A stretch of 36,016 nucleotides of DNA. Source: an uncultured Bacteroidales bacterium (GTDB taxonomy: Bacteria; Bacteroidota; Bacteroidia; Bacteroidales; P3). Location: positions 1 to 36,016 of the forward strand of contig OMXC01000020.1 in the NCBI GenBank assembly GCA_900314925.1, read 5' to 3'. How positions within the stretch are numbered: the stretch's first letter is position 1; each line of letters opens with the position of its first letter. Shown here one piece after another: positions 25,391-36,016 of this stretch. The notes under the pieces are model-generated. The model had not been told where the DNA came from. It saw only the letters and a list, made by a program, of their open reading frames with translations, and ran no database searches. The position numbers were made by a program, and so were the translations under genes.

Positions 25391-28300
25391 TTATCTCACA
25401 GTTTTTTCGAGTGCTTGTTTGAGGCGGCGCTTGATGGAGAGCGTCTGTTTCTCCACAACGCCCTGCTTGTCGGGGCGGTAGTAGTCGGCGTAGCGCACCT
25501 GTCCGAGAGAAATCTTCGGTGACGAGAGGTCGCCGGAGATGTCGATGCCAACTTTGGCCATGAGGGGGTTCTTCAGGAGCTCCAGATGGTAGCCGCATTT
25601 GTTGTCGAGGGAGTGTTTGCCCGAGGCGCAGATCTGATATTTGCCCACATTGATAAGGAAGGGGTAAACCTCTATGGTCTTGCGGAAACAGGTAAGCTCT
25701 ACGTCGAGGCTGTCTATGAGAAGCTTGTTGTCCTTCTCTCGCCAGCTCTTGAACTGCATGAGCTTGGCAATCTGCGCCACCGACTTGTTGTCCATGACAG
25801 TAAGCTCGCGGCCGTCGATGGCGGCAGCGCCGATGAGGGTGCTCATCTTGGGCTGGTAGTTGGCGTTGAGGAAGGTTTCGGCGGCGAGGTGGAAGTTGGC
25901 TCTACCGTTGAAGTCTTTGAGCATCGGCACGAGGGTGTCGATGGACGGTATCATGTCGATGAGCTCGTCAATCTGTATGTCGAGCAGATGGAAGTCGAGA
26001 GCCACGAAGAGGTTGCTGGGTCTTGGCGACTCGTAGACGGCCGTGAGCTGCATGGTGGCGGCCTTGCAGACGAAGCCTATCTGGTCGAGCACCGCCGAGC
26101 CGTCCTTGACGGTGACGGCGCCGGCCACGTCGTTGAGGTCGTTGTCGAAGGCTATGCAGCGTTTGATATGTGTGTGCAGCGTCACGTCGACATCCTTGGG
26201 CACTATGAACGGGTTGGCGTCCTTGGGTACGTTGTCTTCCTGGCGCATCTGCTCGACGGAGTCTTTGTCGGTGCCGATGCCGCTGACGAGGTCGAGGAGC
26301 TGGTCGACGTCGGCGTAGCCTGATGTGAAGTTGAGGTCGGCTTTGAGTATCTCTTTCTTGTCGAGCCACTGCTCGAGGTTGTCTACCGTGCCGTAGAGCT
26401 GGAAGTCGCTGTGGCCGAGCTTCACTTCCGCCGTGCGCAGGTTGGCGCCACGGGGGCTGTAGTCGACGGCGAGCTGCGAGAGGCGGACGGCGTCGGGCAG
26501 CTCGGGCATGTAGAGAACGGCGCCGTTGAGGGCGAGGTCTACGTCGGGGTTGTACTGCCGTATGATGTTCTTCTGCGTGCTGTCAAGGCGCACAGAGCCT
26601 TTGAGGGTCAGAGCTTCGAGCGACACCATCATGGAGTCTATATTGGCCTCGGTCTCCCCCACCTTGATGTCGAAGGCGGCGGCTATCTGCTCTTTCATGG
26701 GGTTGTTGACGCCGGCCCCTATGTCGGCTTTCTCCAGCGTGGCGTTTATTTGCTTGCCGTATTTCACCTTCAGCTCGCCGCTGTTGACGTAGGCGTCGGC
26801 CATCTTGCCCGCATGCTCTGTGGCTGGCATGCGCAGCTTGATGCCGAGGTCGGGCGATGTGGCGTGTATGGTGTCGAACGTAAGGTCGAGGGCCTTGATC
26901 TTTATGTCGGCGTCGGCCTTGATCTTCTCGTAGGCCTTCGCGTTGATGTCGCTCATGCGGAAAACGGCGGCGATGTCAATATCGGCCTTGCCGTCGGCCT
27001 CCAGCTTGAGGCTGTCGGGGACCATGGGCATGGCGTCCTGCAGCGGGAGAGCGGCTTTGACGGTGGCGTCCACCCGCATGTCGCCCAGCAGGTCGTCCAC
27101 CCTGCCCTTGACGCTCACATCGGTGCTGCGGGTATGGGCTTTCAGGCTGTTTATCTTCACGTTGCTGACGCCGCCTTTGCCGAGGTTGAGGTTGGCGGCG
27201 AGGTCGCCGTTGATGCGGCTGATGTTGTAAGGCAGGCTTTTGGGCATGTAGAAGCGGCCGTCGGCGAGTTTCACCTGAGCGTCGATGAGCGGCATGGTGC
27301 TGTCGGTGACGGTGCCTTTGGCTGTGGCGGCGAGCTCCACCTTGCCGTCCAGCTCTTTCATGTCCTTCCTGAAGCTTACATACTGTGCCGGCAGCAGGTC
27401 GAGCAGCGGGGCCACCTGCCACTGTCCGTCGGTGTGCAGCTCCACATCCACGGCCATGGGCTCGTCGGCGTTCTTCAGCTGCACGTCGCCCTGCAGGCCG
27501 AGGGCGTAGTCGTCGAGCTGCAGTTCGCTCTCGCCAAGCACGATGTGCATCTTCTGCAAGTCGGCTTTGAAGGGCACTTTGAGGTGGAGCAGGTCTTTCT
27601 TGGAGGCGCGCAGGGTCTCGTTGATCATCTCGGTGCCGCCGGTGTTCAGCGTGCCGCCTTCGACGGTGAGCTTGAGCCGGCCGTCGACGTTGTCGAGGTT
27701 GCCCTCGCCTTTGAGGGCCACCTCGAGGCCTTCGAGGACAGCCGCCAGGGTTGTGGCGCCGGTGCTGTCGCGCATGTCGACGGCTATCTGCTTGCCGTCG
27801 ATGTCAAGCTTGGCGTCTATCTGACCTTCCGTCAGGGTGCCTGTCACACCGAGGCACAGCTGCTCGATGGCGGCGTCCATGCCGTCCTTCTCGTCGAGCA
27901 GCCGCGCGTTGAGGTCGTCAATCCTTATCTTGCGGAGGTCCATCTGCGGCAGGCTGTCGAGGCTGAAGCTGCTCGACGTGGTGTCGTCGCTCTTGGGGAA
28001 GACGTCGTAGTTGCCCTTGCCCTCTTTGTCCATGTAGAGGTTGGCCGCCACGTCGTCGACGAGCACCTGGTGCACGATGACCTTGTTCTCCTTGAGGAAA
28101 GCCTTCACGTCGACGCCCAGCGTCAGGCTCCCTATGCGTGCCACGGTGTCGTTGGGTGCGCCGTCCATGGGGTTGACGATGTAGACGTTGTCAATCTTCA
28201 GGCCTGCGTCGGGGAAGGTCTTGAAGAGCGTCAGGTCCACACGGTCGAAGTGCGTCTCCGCCAGCACGTAGTTGGCAGCGACGCGGTTCACTATCTTTGT

Positions 28301-28408
28301 CAGCTGGCTCGGTGTGAACACCAGCCACAGCGCCACGGCCGCCACGACTATCACAAGCCCCAGCAGCGACCCCAGCGAGATGAGAAGTATCTTCCAGCCT
28401 TTCTTCAT
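25391..28408 (-). CDS. AsmA-family large envelope protein
   Basis: A 1005-residue protein with one N-terminal membrane anchor (WKILLISLGSLLGLVIVVAAVALWLVF, residues about 5-31) and a very long periplasmic part. The N-terminus, TKIVNRVAANYVLAETHFDRVDLTLFKTFPDAGLKIDNV, is the AsmA start. The body repeats beta segments such as LDVKGEGNLDN-like and VKLADGRFYMPKSLPY-like strands, and the C-terminal quarter (QIAKLMQFKSWREKDNKLLIDSLDVEL) is the AsmA C-terminal domain. Such proteins form bridge-like grooves for lipids between inner and outer membranes; this role is known for TamB, YhdP and other AsmA-like proteins and is inferred here. The stop directly abuts the DUF4199 start. Confidence 0.92.
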   Translation of the reverse strand: MKKGWKILLISLGSLLGLVIVVAAVALWLVFTPSQLTKIVNRVAANYVLAETHFDRVDLTLFKTFPDAGLKIDNVYIVNPMDGAPNDTVARIGSLTLGVDVKAFLKENKVIVHQVLVDDVAANLYMDKEGKGNYDVFPKSDDTTSSSFSLDSLPQMDLRKIRIDDLNARLLDEKDGMDAAIEQLCLGVTGTLTEGQIDAKLDIDGKQIAVDMRDSTGATTLAAVLEGLEVALKGEGNLDNVDGRLKLTVEGGTLNTGGTEMINETLRASKKDLLHLKVPFKADLQKMHIVLGESELQLDDYALGLQGDVQLKNADEPMAVDVELHTDGQWQVAPLLDLLPAQYVSFRKDMKELDGKVELAATAKGTVTDSTMPLIDAQVKLADGRFYMPKSLPYNISRINGDLAANLNLGKGGVSNVKINSLKAHTRSTDVSVKGRVDDLLGDMRVDATVKAALPLQDAMPMVPDSLKLEADGKADIDIAAVFRMSDINAKAYEKIKADADIKIKALDLTFDTIHATSPDLGIKLRMPATEHAGKMADAYVNSGELKVKYGKQINATLEKADIGAGVNNPMKEQIAAAFDIKVGETEANIDSMMVSLEALTLKGSVRLDSTQKNIIRQYNPDVDLALNGAVLYMPELPDAVRLSQLAVDYSPRGANLRTAEVKLGHSDFQLYGTVDNLEQWLDKKEILKADLNFTSGYADVDQLLDLVSGIGTDKDSVEQMRQEDNVPKDANPFIVPKDVDVTLHTHIKRCIAFDNDLNDVAGAVTVKDGSAVLDQIGFVCKAATMQLTAVYESPRPSNLFVALDFHLLDIQIDELIDMIPSIDTLVPMLKDFNGRANFHLAAETFLNANYQPKMSTLIGAAAIDGRELTVMDNKSVAQIAKLMQFKSWREKDNKLLIDSLDVELTCFRKTIEVYPFLINVGKYQICASGKHSLDNKCGYHLELLKNPLMAKVGIDISGDLSSPKISLGQVRYADYYRPDKQGVVEKQTLSIKRRLKQALEKTVR

Positions 28409-28423
28409 GATGCGCCTCCTGCT

Positions 28424-28816
28424 TTATTCCGACATTTTGACCAGCGTGTACTCGCCGGTGCCTTCGTCCCAGCGCATGGTGCTGGAGGTTATCTCCCTGA
28501 TGTAGTTGCGCACGGCCACGGTGACATATTCGTTGCGGTGCATCTTCATCTCGTGGCACAAGAGGTTGCCGTCGGTGATGTACCACGTGTACCTGAAGCT
28601 GCCGCTGTCGCCCTCGTGCAAGCCGTCGGCCACATCCCATGTGTTGCCCGTGCCGTCGGAGTAGTAGTGCCAGTATTCCTGCGTGCCGCTCTTCTGCCAG
28701 AGGCCGACGACCTGGTCGGTGCTGACGTTGAGCTGCTCCTTGTCTTTCTTGCAGCCTGCCAGCAGCACCGCTGCCAGCGCCGCCATCATAAAAAGCTTGT
28801 AGTTTCTGTTTTTCAT
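28424..28816 (-). CDS. Small lipocalin-like lipoprotein
   Basis: A 130-residue predicted lipoprotein. The ATG at 28816 opens a signal peptide (MKNRNYKLFMMAALAAVLLAGC) with the acylated Cys at residue 22. The open frame upstream (to 28867) comes only from the heptanucleotide repeat and is not used. The mature part has a lipocalin-like start (DQVVGLWQKSGTQEYWHYYSDGTG) and several beta strands (FRYTWYITDGNLLCHEMKM and GTGEYTLVKMSE), like the small Bacteroidota lipocalin-like proteins. The ligand is unknown. It lies 15 bp before the AsmA-like gene. Confidence 0.8.
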   Translation of the reverse strand: MKNRNYKLFMMAALAAVLLAGCKKDKEQLNVSTDQVVGLWQKSGTQEYWHYYSDGTGNTWDVADGLHEGDSGSFRYTWYITDGNLLCHEMKMHRNEYVTVAVRNYIREITSSTMRWDEGTGEYTLVKMSE

Positions 28817-28823
28817 TATTGTA

Positions 28824-28872
28824 CTCAAAAAACTCAAAAACTCATAACTCCTAACTCTTAACTCCAACTCTC
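28824..28872 (-). repeat. Heptanucleotide array at the hpt 3' end
   Basis: On the minus strand AGTTGG, AGTTAAG, AGTTAGG, AGTTATG, AGTTTTT-type units run from the last hpt codons to just before the lipocalin-like start. The final hpt residues (GVKS) and its TAG stop are made by the repeat. Confidence 0.85.
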
Positions 28873-29384
28873 ACAACTTCCGCCAGCGTGCGTCCCTGTT
28901 CGTCGTAGTCCATGCCGTAGCCGGCTATGAAGTCGTTGCCTATCTCGCGGCCTACGTAGTCGACCTTGTAGCCGCCCTTGAAGGCCTCGGGCTTGTAGAA
29001 GAGGGCGCACACCCTGACGCTCCTGGGCTTCAGGGCGCTGAGCTCGCCGAGCAGATGGCCTACGGAGAGGCCGCTGTCTATCACGTCCTCCACTATCAGC
29101 ACGTCGCGGCCTGCTACACTCGGCGGGAAGGGCAGCTGGCAGCTCACCGTGCCCGTGCTGCTCATGCCCTCGTAGGAGGAGTACTTCACGAAGCGCACCT
29201 CGCAGGGCACCGTGAGGCGGCGCAGCAGGTCGGCGGCGAACATGTAGGCGCCGGTGAGCACCGGGCAGGCCACCAGGTCGCCCCCGGCGTAGTCGCGGCT
29301 CACCGCGGCGGCGAGCCGCCGCACCGTGGCGTCGAGCTCGGCCTCGTCTATGAAGGTCTCGAAATCCCTGTCTTTTATCCTCAT
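28851..29384 (-). CDS. hpt: Hypoxanthine phosphoribosyltransferase
   Basis: A 177-residue purine-salvage enzyme that joins hypoxanthine or guanine to PRPP, giving IMP or GMP plus pyrophosphate. Type I PRTase features are the flexible loop (FVKYSSYEGMSSTGTVSC), the PRPP motif VLIVEDVIDSGLS (two acidic residues then DSG), KYKVDYVGREIGNDFIAGYG for base binding, and the N-terminal IDEAELDATVRRLA helix. The start at 29384 overlaps the upstream SUMF1-like stop by 4 bp (ATGA), so they are coupled. A longer open frame in this phase, up to 30161, is a shadow over the SUMF1-like gene. The last few codons lie in a heptanucleotide repeat that supplies the stop. Confidence 0.94.
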   Translation of the reverse strand: MRIKDRDFETFIDEAELDATVRRLAAAVSRDYAGGDLVACPVLTGAYMFAADLLRRLTVPCEVRFVKYSSYEGMSSTGTVSCQLPFPPSVAGRDVLIVEDVIDSGLSVGHLLGELSALKPRSVRVCALFYKPEAFKGGYKVDYVGREIGNDFIAGYGMDYDEQGRTLAEVVRVGVKS

Positions 29385-30295
29385 TGCCGTTGACGTTTTG
29401 CTCCGCGCGGAGCGTCGATGCTCTTTTCCGGGGCTTCCGGGAGGGGCCTCTTGAGCTCCTGCTGCTCCCCGGCCCACTCGTCGTCGCCAGCCTCGTCGGG
29501 TTCCATGACCACGCGGAGTCCGTAGTACTCGGTCTTGCCGGTGGGCACATACCATCCGCGGTCGAACACAGCGCATCCCGGCGATGTGCTGTTGTAGTGG
29601 CCGCCGCGCAGCACGCGGCTGTCGCCCTCCCTGGGGCCGCGGGGGTCGCTGAGCGCCGCCTCGCTGTAGGGGGCCATCCAGTCGGAGCACCACTCGGCGA
29701 CGTTGCCGCTCATGTCGTGGAGCCCCTTCGCGTTGGACTTCAGCCGCCCCACGGGGTGCGTGTGCCCTTCGCTGTTGACGCAGAACCACGCATACTCCGG
29801 CAGGTGGTTGCGGTCGCAGCCCGCATAGGGCTGTCCGTCGGCGCTGTTGCCGCCGCGGGCGGCGTACTCCCACTCCGCCTCCGTGGGCAGGCGGAAACGG
29901 TGCCCCGTCATCTGGCTGAGCATCGCGGCGAAGCGCTGTGCGTCGGTCCACGTCACCATCTCGACGGGCAGCGAGTCGTTGCCCGAGAAGTGCGACGGGT
30001 TCTCGCCCATCACGGCGCGCCACTGTGCCTGCGTCACCTCGTAGCGCCCCATGTAGCAGCCCTTTACGGTCACCGTGTGCTCGGGCCGTGTGCTCTCGTA
30101 GCGCTTGTCGACGCCCCGGGCTTCGTTGCTGCCCATGGTGAACGTGCCGCCCTCCACCCACACCAGCTCCATGCGCTGGCCTTCGGGCATGTCGATGCGC
30201 AGCACGCTGTCCTGCGCCTGCAGGCCGGAGTGCGGCAGGTGGACGGTGATGGCCATGGCCGTCGCCAGCAACGCTATATGTCGCCTGGCAACCAT
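29381..30295 (-). CDS. Secreted SUMF1/formylglycine-generating-enzyme-like protein
   Basis: A 304-residue protein with a signal sequence (MVARRHIALLATAMAITVHL, cut near residue 27) and a SUMF1-type domain. Motifs are MELVWVEGGTFTMGSNEA, YMGRYEVTQAQWRAVMGENP, LPVEMVTWTDAQRFAAML, FRLPTEAEWEYAARGG, DMSGNVAEWCSDWM and SRVLRGGHYNS. The paired cysteines typical of true formylglycine-generating enzymes are not both clear: one Cys (SPGC) is visible near residue 245. A GldK/SpaA-like structural or lectin-like role is therefore as likely as sulfatase activation. A charged tail (DEWAGEQQELKRPLPEAPEK, then RGAKRQRQ) follows. It is sandwiched without gaps between pyrE and hpt. Confidence 0.87.
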   Translation of the reverse strand: MVARRHIALLATAMAITVHLPHSGLQAQDSVLRIDMPEGQRMELVWVEGGTFTMGSNEARGVDKRYESTRPEHTVTVKGCYMGRYEVTQAQWRAVMGENPSHFSGNDSLPVEMVTWTDAQRFAAMLSQMTGHRFRLPTEAEWEYAARGGNSADGQPYAGCDRNHLPEYAWFCVNSEGHTHPVGRLKSNAKGLHDMSGNVAEWCSDWMAPYSEAALSDPRGPREGDSRVLRGGHYNSTSPGCAVFDRGWYVPTGKTEYYGLRVVMEPDEAGDDEWAGEQQELKRPLPEAPEKSIDAPRGAKRQRQ

Positions 30296-30949
30296 TTACT
30301 CGCCGTGATCCTTACTCCACTGCTCCGGGTTCACGCGCCAGGCGGCGAGGCTTTCCAATGCCTCGGGCTGGATGAACTGCTTGTCCTTGGCCACGCCGAT
30401 GAGTGTGTCGTAGTCCGTCAGCGTCACCAGCTCGACGTTCTGCTCGTTGAAGTTGTCGGCGGCAACCTGGAGGCCGTAGGTGAAGATGGCGGCCATGCCC
30501 TTCACCACGCAGCCCTTCTCGCGCAGCGCCTTGACGGCGATGAGCGAGCTCTTGCCGGTCGACACGAGGTCCTCTATGACCACCACCGACTGACCGGCGT
30601 GGATCTCGCCCTCAATCTGGTTGGTGAGGCCGTGGCTCTTCTGCTCGGAGCGCACATACACAAAGGGTTTGCCCAGCTCCTGGGCCACCAGGGCGCCCTG
30701 GGCGATGCCGCCCGTGGCCACGCCGGCTATCACGTCGACGTCACCCCACATGTCCTTGATGACATCCGTGAAGCGCTGACGGATAAAAGTGCGTATCTCG
30801 GGGTAGGAAAGTGTCACCCTGTTGTCGCAATAAATGGGCGATTTGCGGCCCGACGCCCATGTGAACGGGTGCTCGTTGTTGAGCTTTACCGCTTTCACTG
30901 TCAGTAAGAATTCGGCTGTCTGTGCAGCCATGTCGTTGTTGATAATCAT
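30296..30949 (-). CDS. pyrE: Orotate phosphoribosyltransferase
   Basis: A pyrimidine-biosynthesis enzyme that makes OMP from orotate and PRPP. Visible motifs are VKAVKLNNEHPFTWASGRKS (orotate/PRPP-binding start), PIYCDNRVTLSYPEIR, VDVIAGVATGGIAQGALVAQ, YVRSEQKSHGLTNQIEGEI (the flexible loop with Lys) and SVVVIEDLVSTGKSSL (PRPP motif). The gene has 217 residues from 30949. An ATG at 30931 (MAAQTAEF) fits homologue N-termini equally well, because the -7 element ends only four or five bases before 30949, which would leave almost no leader. The stop touches the SUMF1-like start (TAA then ATG), so they share a transcript. Confidence 0.94.
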   Translation of the reverse strand: MIINNDMAAQTAEFLLTVKAVKLNNEHPFTWASGRKSPIYCDNRVTLSYPEIRTFIRQRFTDVIKDMWGDVDVIAGVATGGIAQGALVAQELGKPFVYVRSEQKSHGLTNQIEGEIHAGQSVVVIEDLVSTGKSSLIAVKALREKGCVVKGMAAIFTYGLQVAADNFNEQNVELVTLTDYDTLIGVAKDKQFIQPEALESLAAWRVNPEQWSKDHGE

Positions 30950-30953
30950 GGTG

Positions 30954-30961
30954 CAAAAATA
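30954..30961 (-). promoter_or_regulatory. pyrE -7 promoter element
   Basis: On the minus strand TATTTTTG (30961 to 30954) matches TAnnTTTG. No TTTG lies at the right distance upstream; the sequence there is a T-rich run. Transcription would start almost at the first ATG, suggesting a leaderless or very short-leader mRNA, or use of the ATG at 30931. Confidence 0.5.
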
Positions 30962-30999
30962 CAAATAAATTTCAATATAATAAAAAAAAGTTTCAAACA

Positions 31000-31252
31000 C
31001 CCGTTTTTTGCCCGTTTTTCGCAGCCCGGATTGAGCCCTTTTTCCTTCGGCCGCGGTACGGAGTCCCTACGGACCCCCTACGGCCGTTCTTCAGTAGTTC
31101 TTCAGTAGTTCTTCAGTGCCGCACTGAAGAACTACTGAAGAACTACTGAAGAAATGCCGTACCGGCTCCGTCGGGGGCCGAAGGGGATGCCTTGGGGTCT
31201 TGCTGCCGTTTAGTAGCCGTCTTGTAGCCGTTTAGTACGGGTTAAGGACGGA
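31000..31252. repeat. 11-bp phased repeat array (23 units) between pyrE and hppA
   Basis: The stretch divides into consecutive 11-mers without losing phase: CCCGTTTTTTG, CCCGTTTTTCG, CAGCCCGGATT, GAGCCCTTTTT, CCTTCGGCCGC, GGTACGGAGTC, CCTACGGACCC, CCTACGGCCGT, TCTTCAGTAGT twice, TCTTCAGTGCC, GCACTGAAGAA, CTACTGAAGAA twice, ATGCCGTACCG, GCTCCGTCGGG, GGCCGAAGGGG, ATGCCTTGGGG, TCTTGCTGCCG, TTTAGTAGCCG, TCTTGTAGCCG, TTTAGTACGGG, TTAAGGACGGA. It fills the divergent intergenic region and shares words (CTACGG, CCGAAGGGG) with the array at 17690. Confidence 0.85.
31087..31153. repeat. Perfect 32-bp inverted repeat inside the 11-bp array
   Basis: Arms 31087-31118 and 31122-31153 are perfect reverse complements with a 3-bp centre. 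Each arm is itself nearly three copies of the 11-mer TTCTTCAGTAG. It can form a cruciform in DNA or a very stable hairpin in RNA from either strand. No T-run follows it. Confidence 0.95.
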
Positions 31253-31375
31253 TGAAACGGGCCGTGCGGCGAGAGTTGGCGACGGGCAGGGAGCCGACAT
31301 GTGCCGAAGGGACGGCAGCGGCGTGGGTGAAATGTTAAAATTGTATTTTTTTTTCGCCGTTTGTGTAAAAAAAAT

Positions 31376-31383
31376 TATATTTG
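31376..31383 (+). promoter_or_regulatory. hppA promoter, -7 element
   Basis: TATATTTG fits TAnnTTTG. About 20 bp upstream the sequence is TTTC (31352-31355), a near match to the -33 element; a true TTTG at 31360 is too close. A start near 31389 would give a leader of about 37 nt for hppA. Confidence 0.6.
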
Positions 31384-31425
31384 TACTTCGTTTCAGAAAA
31401 GTGAAATTAACAAAAAAAACTATAT

Positions 31426-35474
<4,049 letters not shown>

Positions 35475-35507
35475 AGTTTTAAGTTGTGAGCTGTGAGTAT
35501 TGAGTGG
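35475..35507 (+). repeat. Heptanucleotide repeat after atpD
   Basis: AGTTTTA, AGTTGTG, AGCTGTG, AGTATTG, AGTGGTT units begin directly after the atpD TAA stop. The gap up to atpC (35508-35555) shows no other feature. Confidence 0.7.
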
Positions 35508-35555
35508 TTGCACACAGCCCTCTCACAACGTAAAACATGCAGTCTAAAACTGAAT

Positions 35556-35792
35556 ATGATGAAAGTCAAGATAACCAAACCCGACTCCACGCTCTTTGAC
35601 GGCGAAGCCAAGCTGGTGCAGCTGCCCGGCACAGGCGGCAAGTTCGAGATTCTCGACAACCACGCACCCATCATCTCGTCGCTCGCCAAAGGCATCGTCC
35701 GCATCGTCACCGACGAGGGCGAGCAGACCTTCGACATACGCGGCGGCGTGGTGAAGAGCCAGCAGAACGACCTGATGATACTGGTGCAGTGA
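35556..35792 (+). CDS. atpC: F1 ATP synthase epsilon subunit (short form)
   Basis: A 78-residue epsilon subunit that sits on the F1 central stalk. It contains the beta-sandwich domain only: VKITKPDSTLFDGEAKLVQL, GTGGKFEILDNHAPIISSL, AKGIVRIVT and TFDIRGGVVKSQQNDLMIL. The C-terminal helical hairpin that in E. coli inhibits ATP hydrolysis is absent. ATGs at 35556 and 35559 are equally good; upstream codons from 35493 lie in the repeat and do not match the family. It follows atpD and precedes a terminator. Confidence 0.93.
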   Translation: MMKVKITKPDSTLFDGEAKLVQLPGTGGKFEILDNHAPIISSLAKGIVRIVTDEGEQTFDIRGGVVKSQQNDLMILVQ

Positions 35793-35847
35793 AGGCTACA
35801 ACGCCATTGAACGATGGCGTACGTTCCTTTGCTGTTGCGTGTTACAG

Positions 35848-35886
35848 CCCGTGCCTGCCGTTTGCCGGTATGCACGGGTTTTCGTT
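35848..35886 (+). terminator. Terminator of the atpD-atpC unit
   Basis: CCCGTGC (35848-35854) pairs with GCACGGG (35872-35878), with extra inner pairing around GCCG/CGGT, followed by TTTTCGTTT. It lies 56 bp after the atpC stop. Confidence 0.85.
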
Positions 35887-35956
35887 TATGGCATGTGTCT
35901 GAAAAAGACCGTGTTTACCTAAATTCCAGTTACAAGTGCAACACTGAGTAGAAAAA

Positions 35957-36001
35957 AGAGCACCAAAAATTTGGTACTCTCAGGTAAAGTGACTACTTTT
36001 G
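35957..36001 (+). promoter_or_regulatory. Promoter with overlapping operator-like dyad, for the next gene
   Basis: TTTG (35970-35973) and TACTTTTG (35994-36001) are 20 bp apart, an exact consensus promoter reading out of the window. An 11-bp inverted repeat (AGAGCACCAAA 35957-35967, TTTGGTACTCT 35970-35980, one mismatch, 2-bp centre) covers the -33 element, as an operator would. The regulated gene lies beyond the window end. Confidence 0.7.
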
Positions 36002-36016
36002 TGTTGCATATGAAAA

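Noticed and set aside
26411..28861. 816-codon plus-strand open frame opposite the AsmA-like gene
   Set aside because: High-GC shadow frame; no motifs, while the minus strand encodes a well-supported AsmA protein.
28851..30161. 436-codon frame that would fuse Hpt to an upstream domain
   Set aside because: The upstream part is an Arg/Gly-rich shadow of the SUMF1-like gene; Hpt starts at 29384 with a normal N-terminus.
31087..31153. CRISPR-like array or transcription terminator
   Set aside because: The repeats are directly adjacent 11-mers in inverted arms without spacers, and there is no T-run after the stem and no cas gene nearby.

Overview
The window reads as a chromosome segment of a Bacteroidota bacterium, most likely order Bacteroidales. 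The support is the Bacteroidota-type promoter (TTTG, then 19-20 bp, then TAnnTTTG) at several genes, a PorW/SprE-like type IX secretion lipoprotein, DUF4199 and AsmA proteins, a one-chain GlyRS, a Na+-translocating decarboxylase operon with a long OadG, and a membrane pyrophosphatase. Most of the window is GC-rich; roughly 9.9-12.3 kb is clearly AT-richer. No rRNA, tRNA, CRISPR array, transposase or integrase was seen.

Layout. 0.2-8.2 kb (+): tpiA, a LolC/E-like permease, a sensor histidine kinase, and a TolC / MacA / MacB-ATPase / MacB-permease efflux set. 8.4-12.4 kb: glyQS, followed by a 2.48 kb AT-rich insert bounded by a perfect 62 bp duplication of the glyQS 3' end. The insert holds a rod-shaped 6S-like RNA, an InlB-repeat/fibronectin-III lipoprotein and a decayed lplA-like fragment. 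12.5-17.5 kb (-): methylmalonyl-CoA epimerase, carboxyltransferase, a Cys-rich lipoprotein, OadG, biotin carrier and OadB, i.e. Na+-pumping methylmalonyl-CoA decarboxylation (propionate formation). 17.8-30.9 kb (-): pyrE, a SUMF1-like protein, hpt, a small lipoprotein, AsmA, DUF4199, a GT2 glycosyltransferase, ychF, porW/sprE, bactofilin and a kinase-RapZ fusion. 31.4-35.8 kb (+): hppA, then atpD-atpC.

The genes share a membrane-energy theme: a Na+-translocating decarboxylase, an ion-pumping pyrophosphatase and F1-ATPase subunits, next to nucleotide salvage genes (pyrE, hpt) whose upstream reactions release the pyrophosphate that HppA can use. That functional link is inference.

The least explained parts are non-coding. 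(1) Two intergenic regions (17690-17832 and 31000-31252) consist of 11-bp units that hold a strict 11-bp phase for 13 and 23 units; the second contains a perfect 32-bp inverted repeat. (2) A dispersed heptanucleotide repeat (roughly AG-Y-K-N-N-R) sits at about ten places, often supplying or touching a stop codon, and three arrays lie inside reading frames. (3) The glyQS duplication resembles the scar of an integrated element. (4) The 6S-like RNA lies inside that insert.
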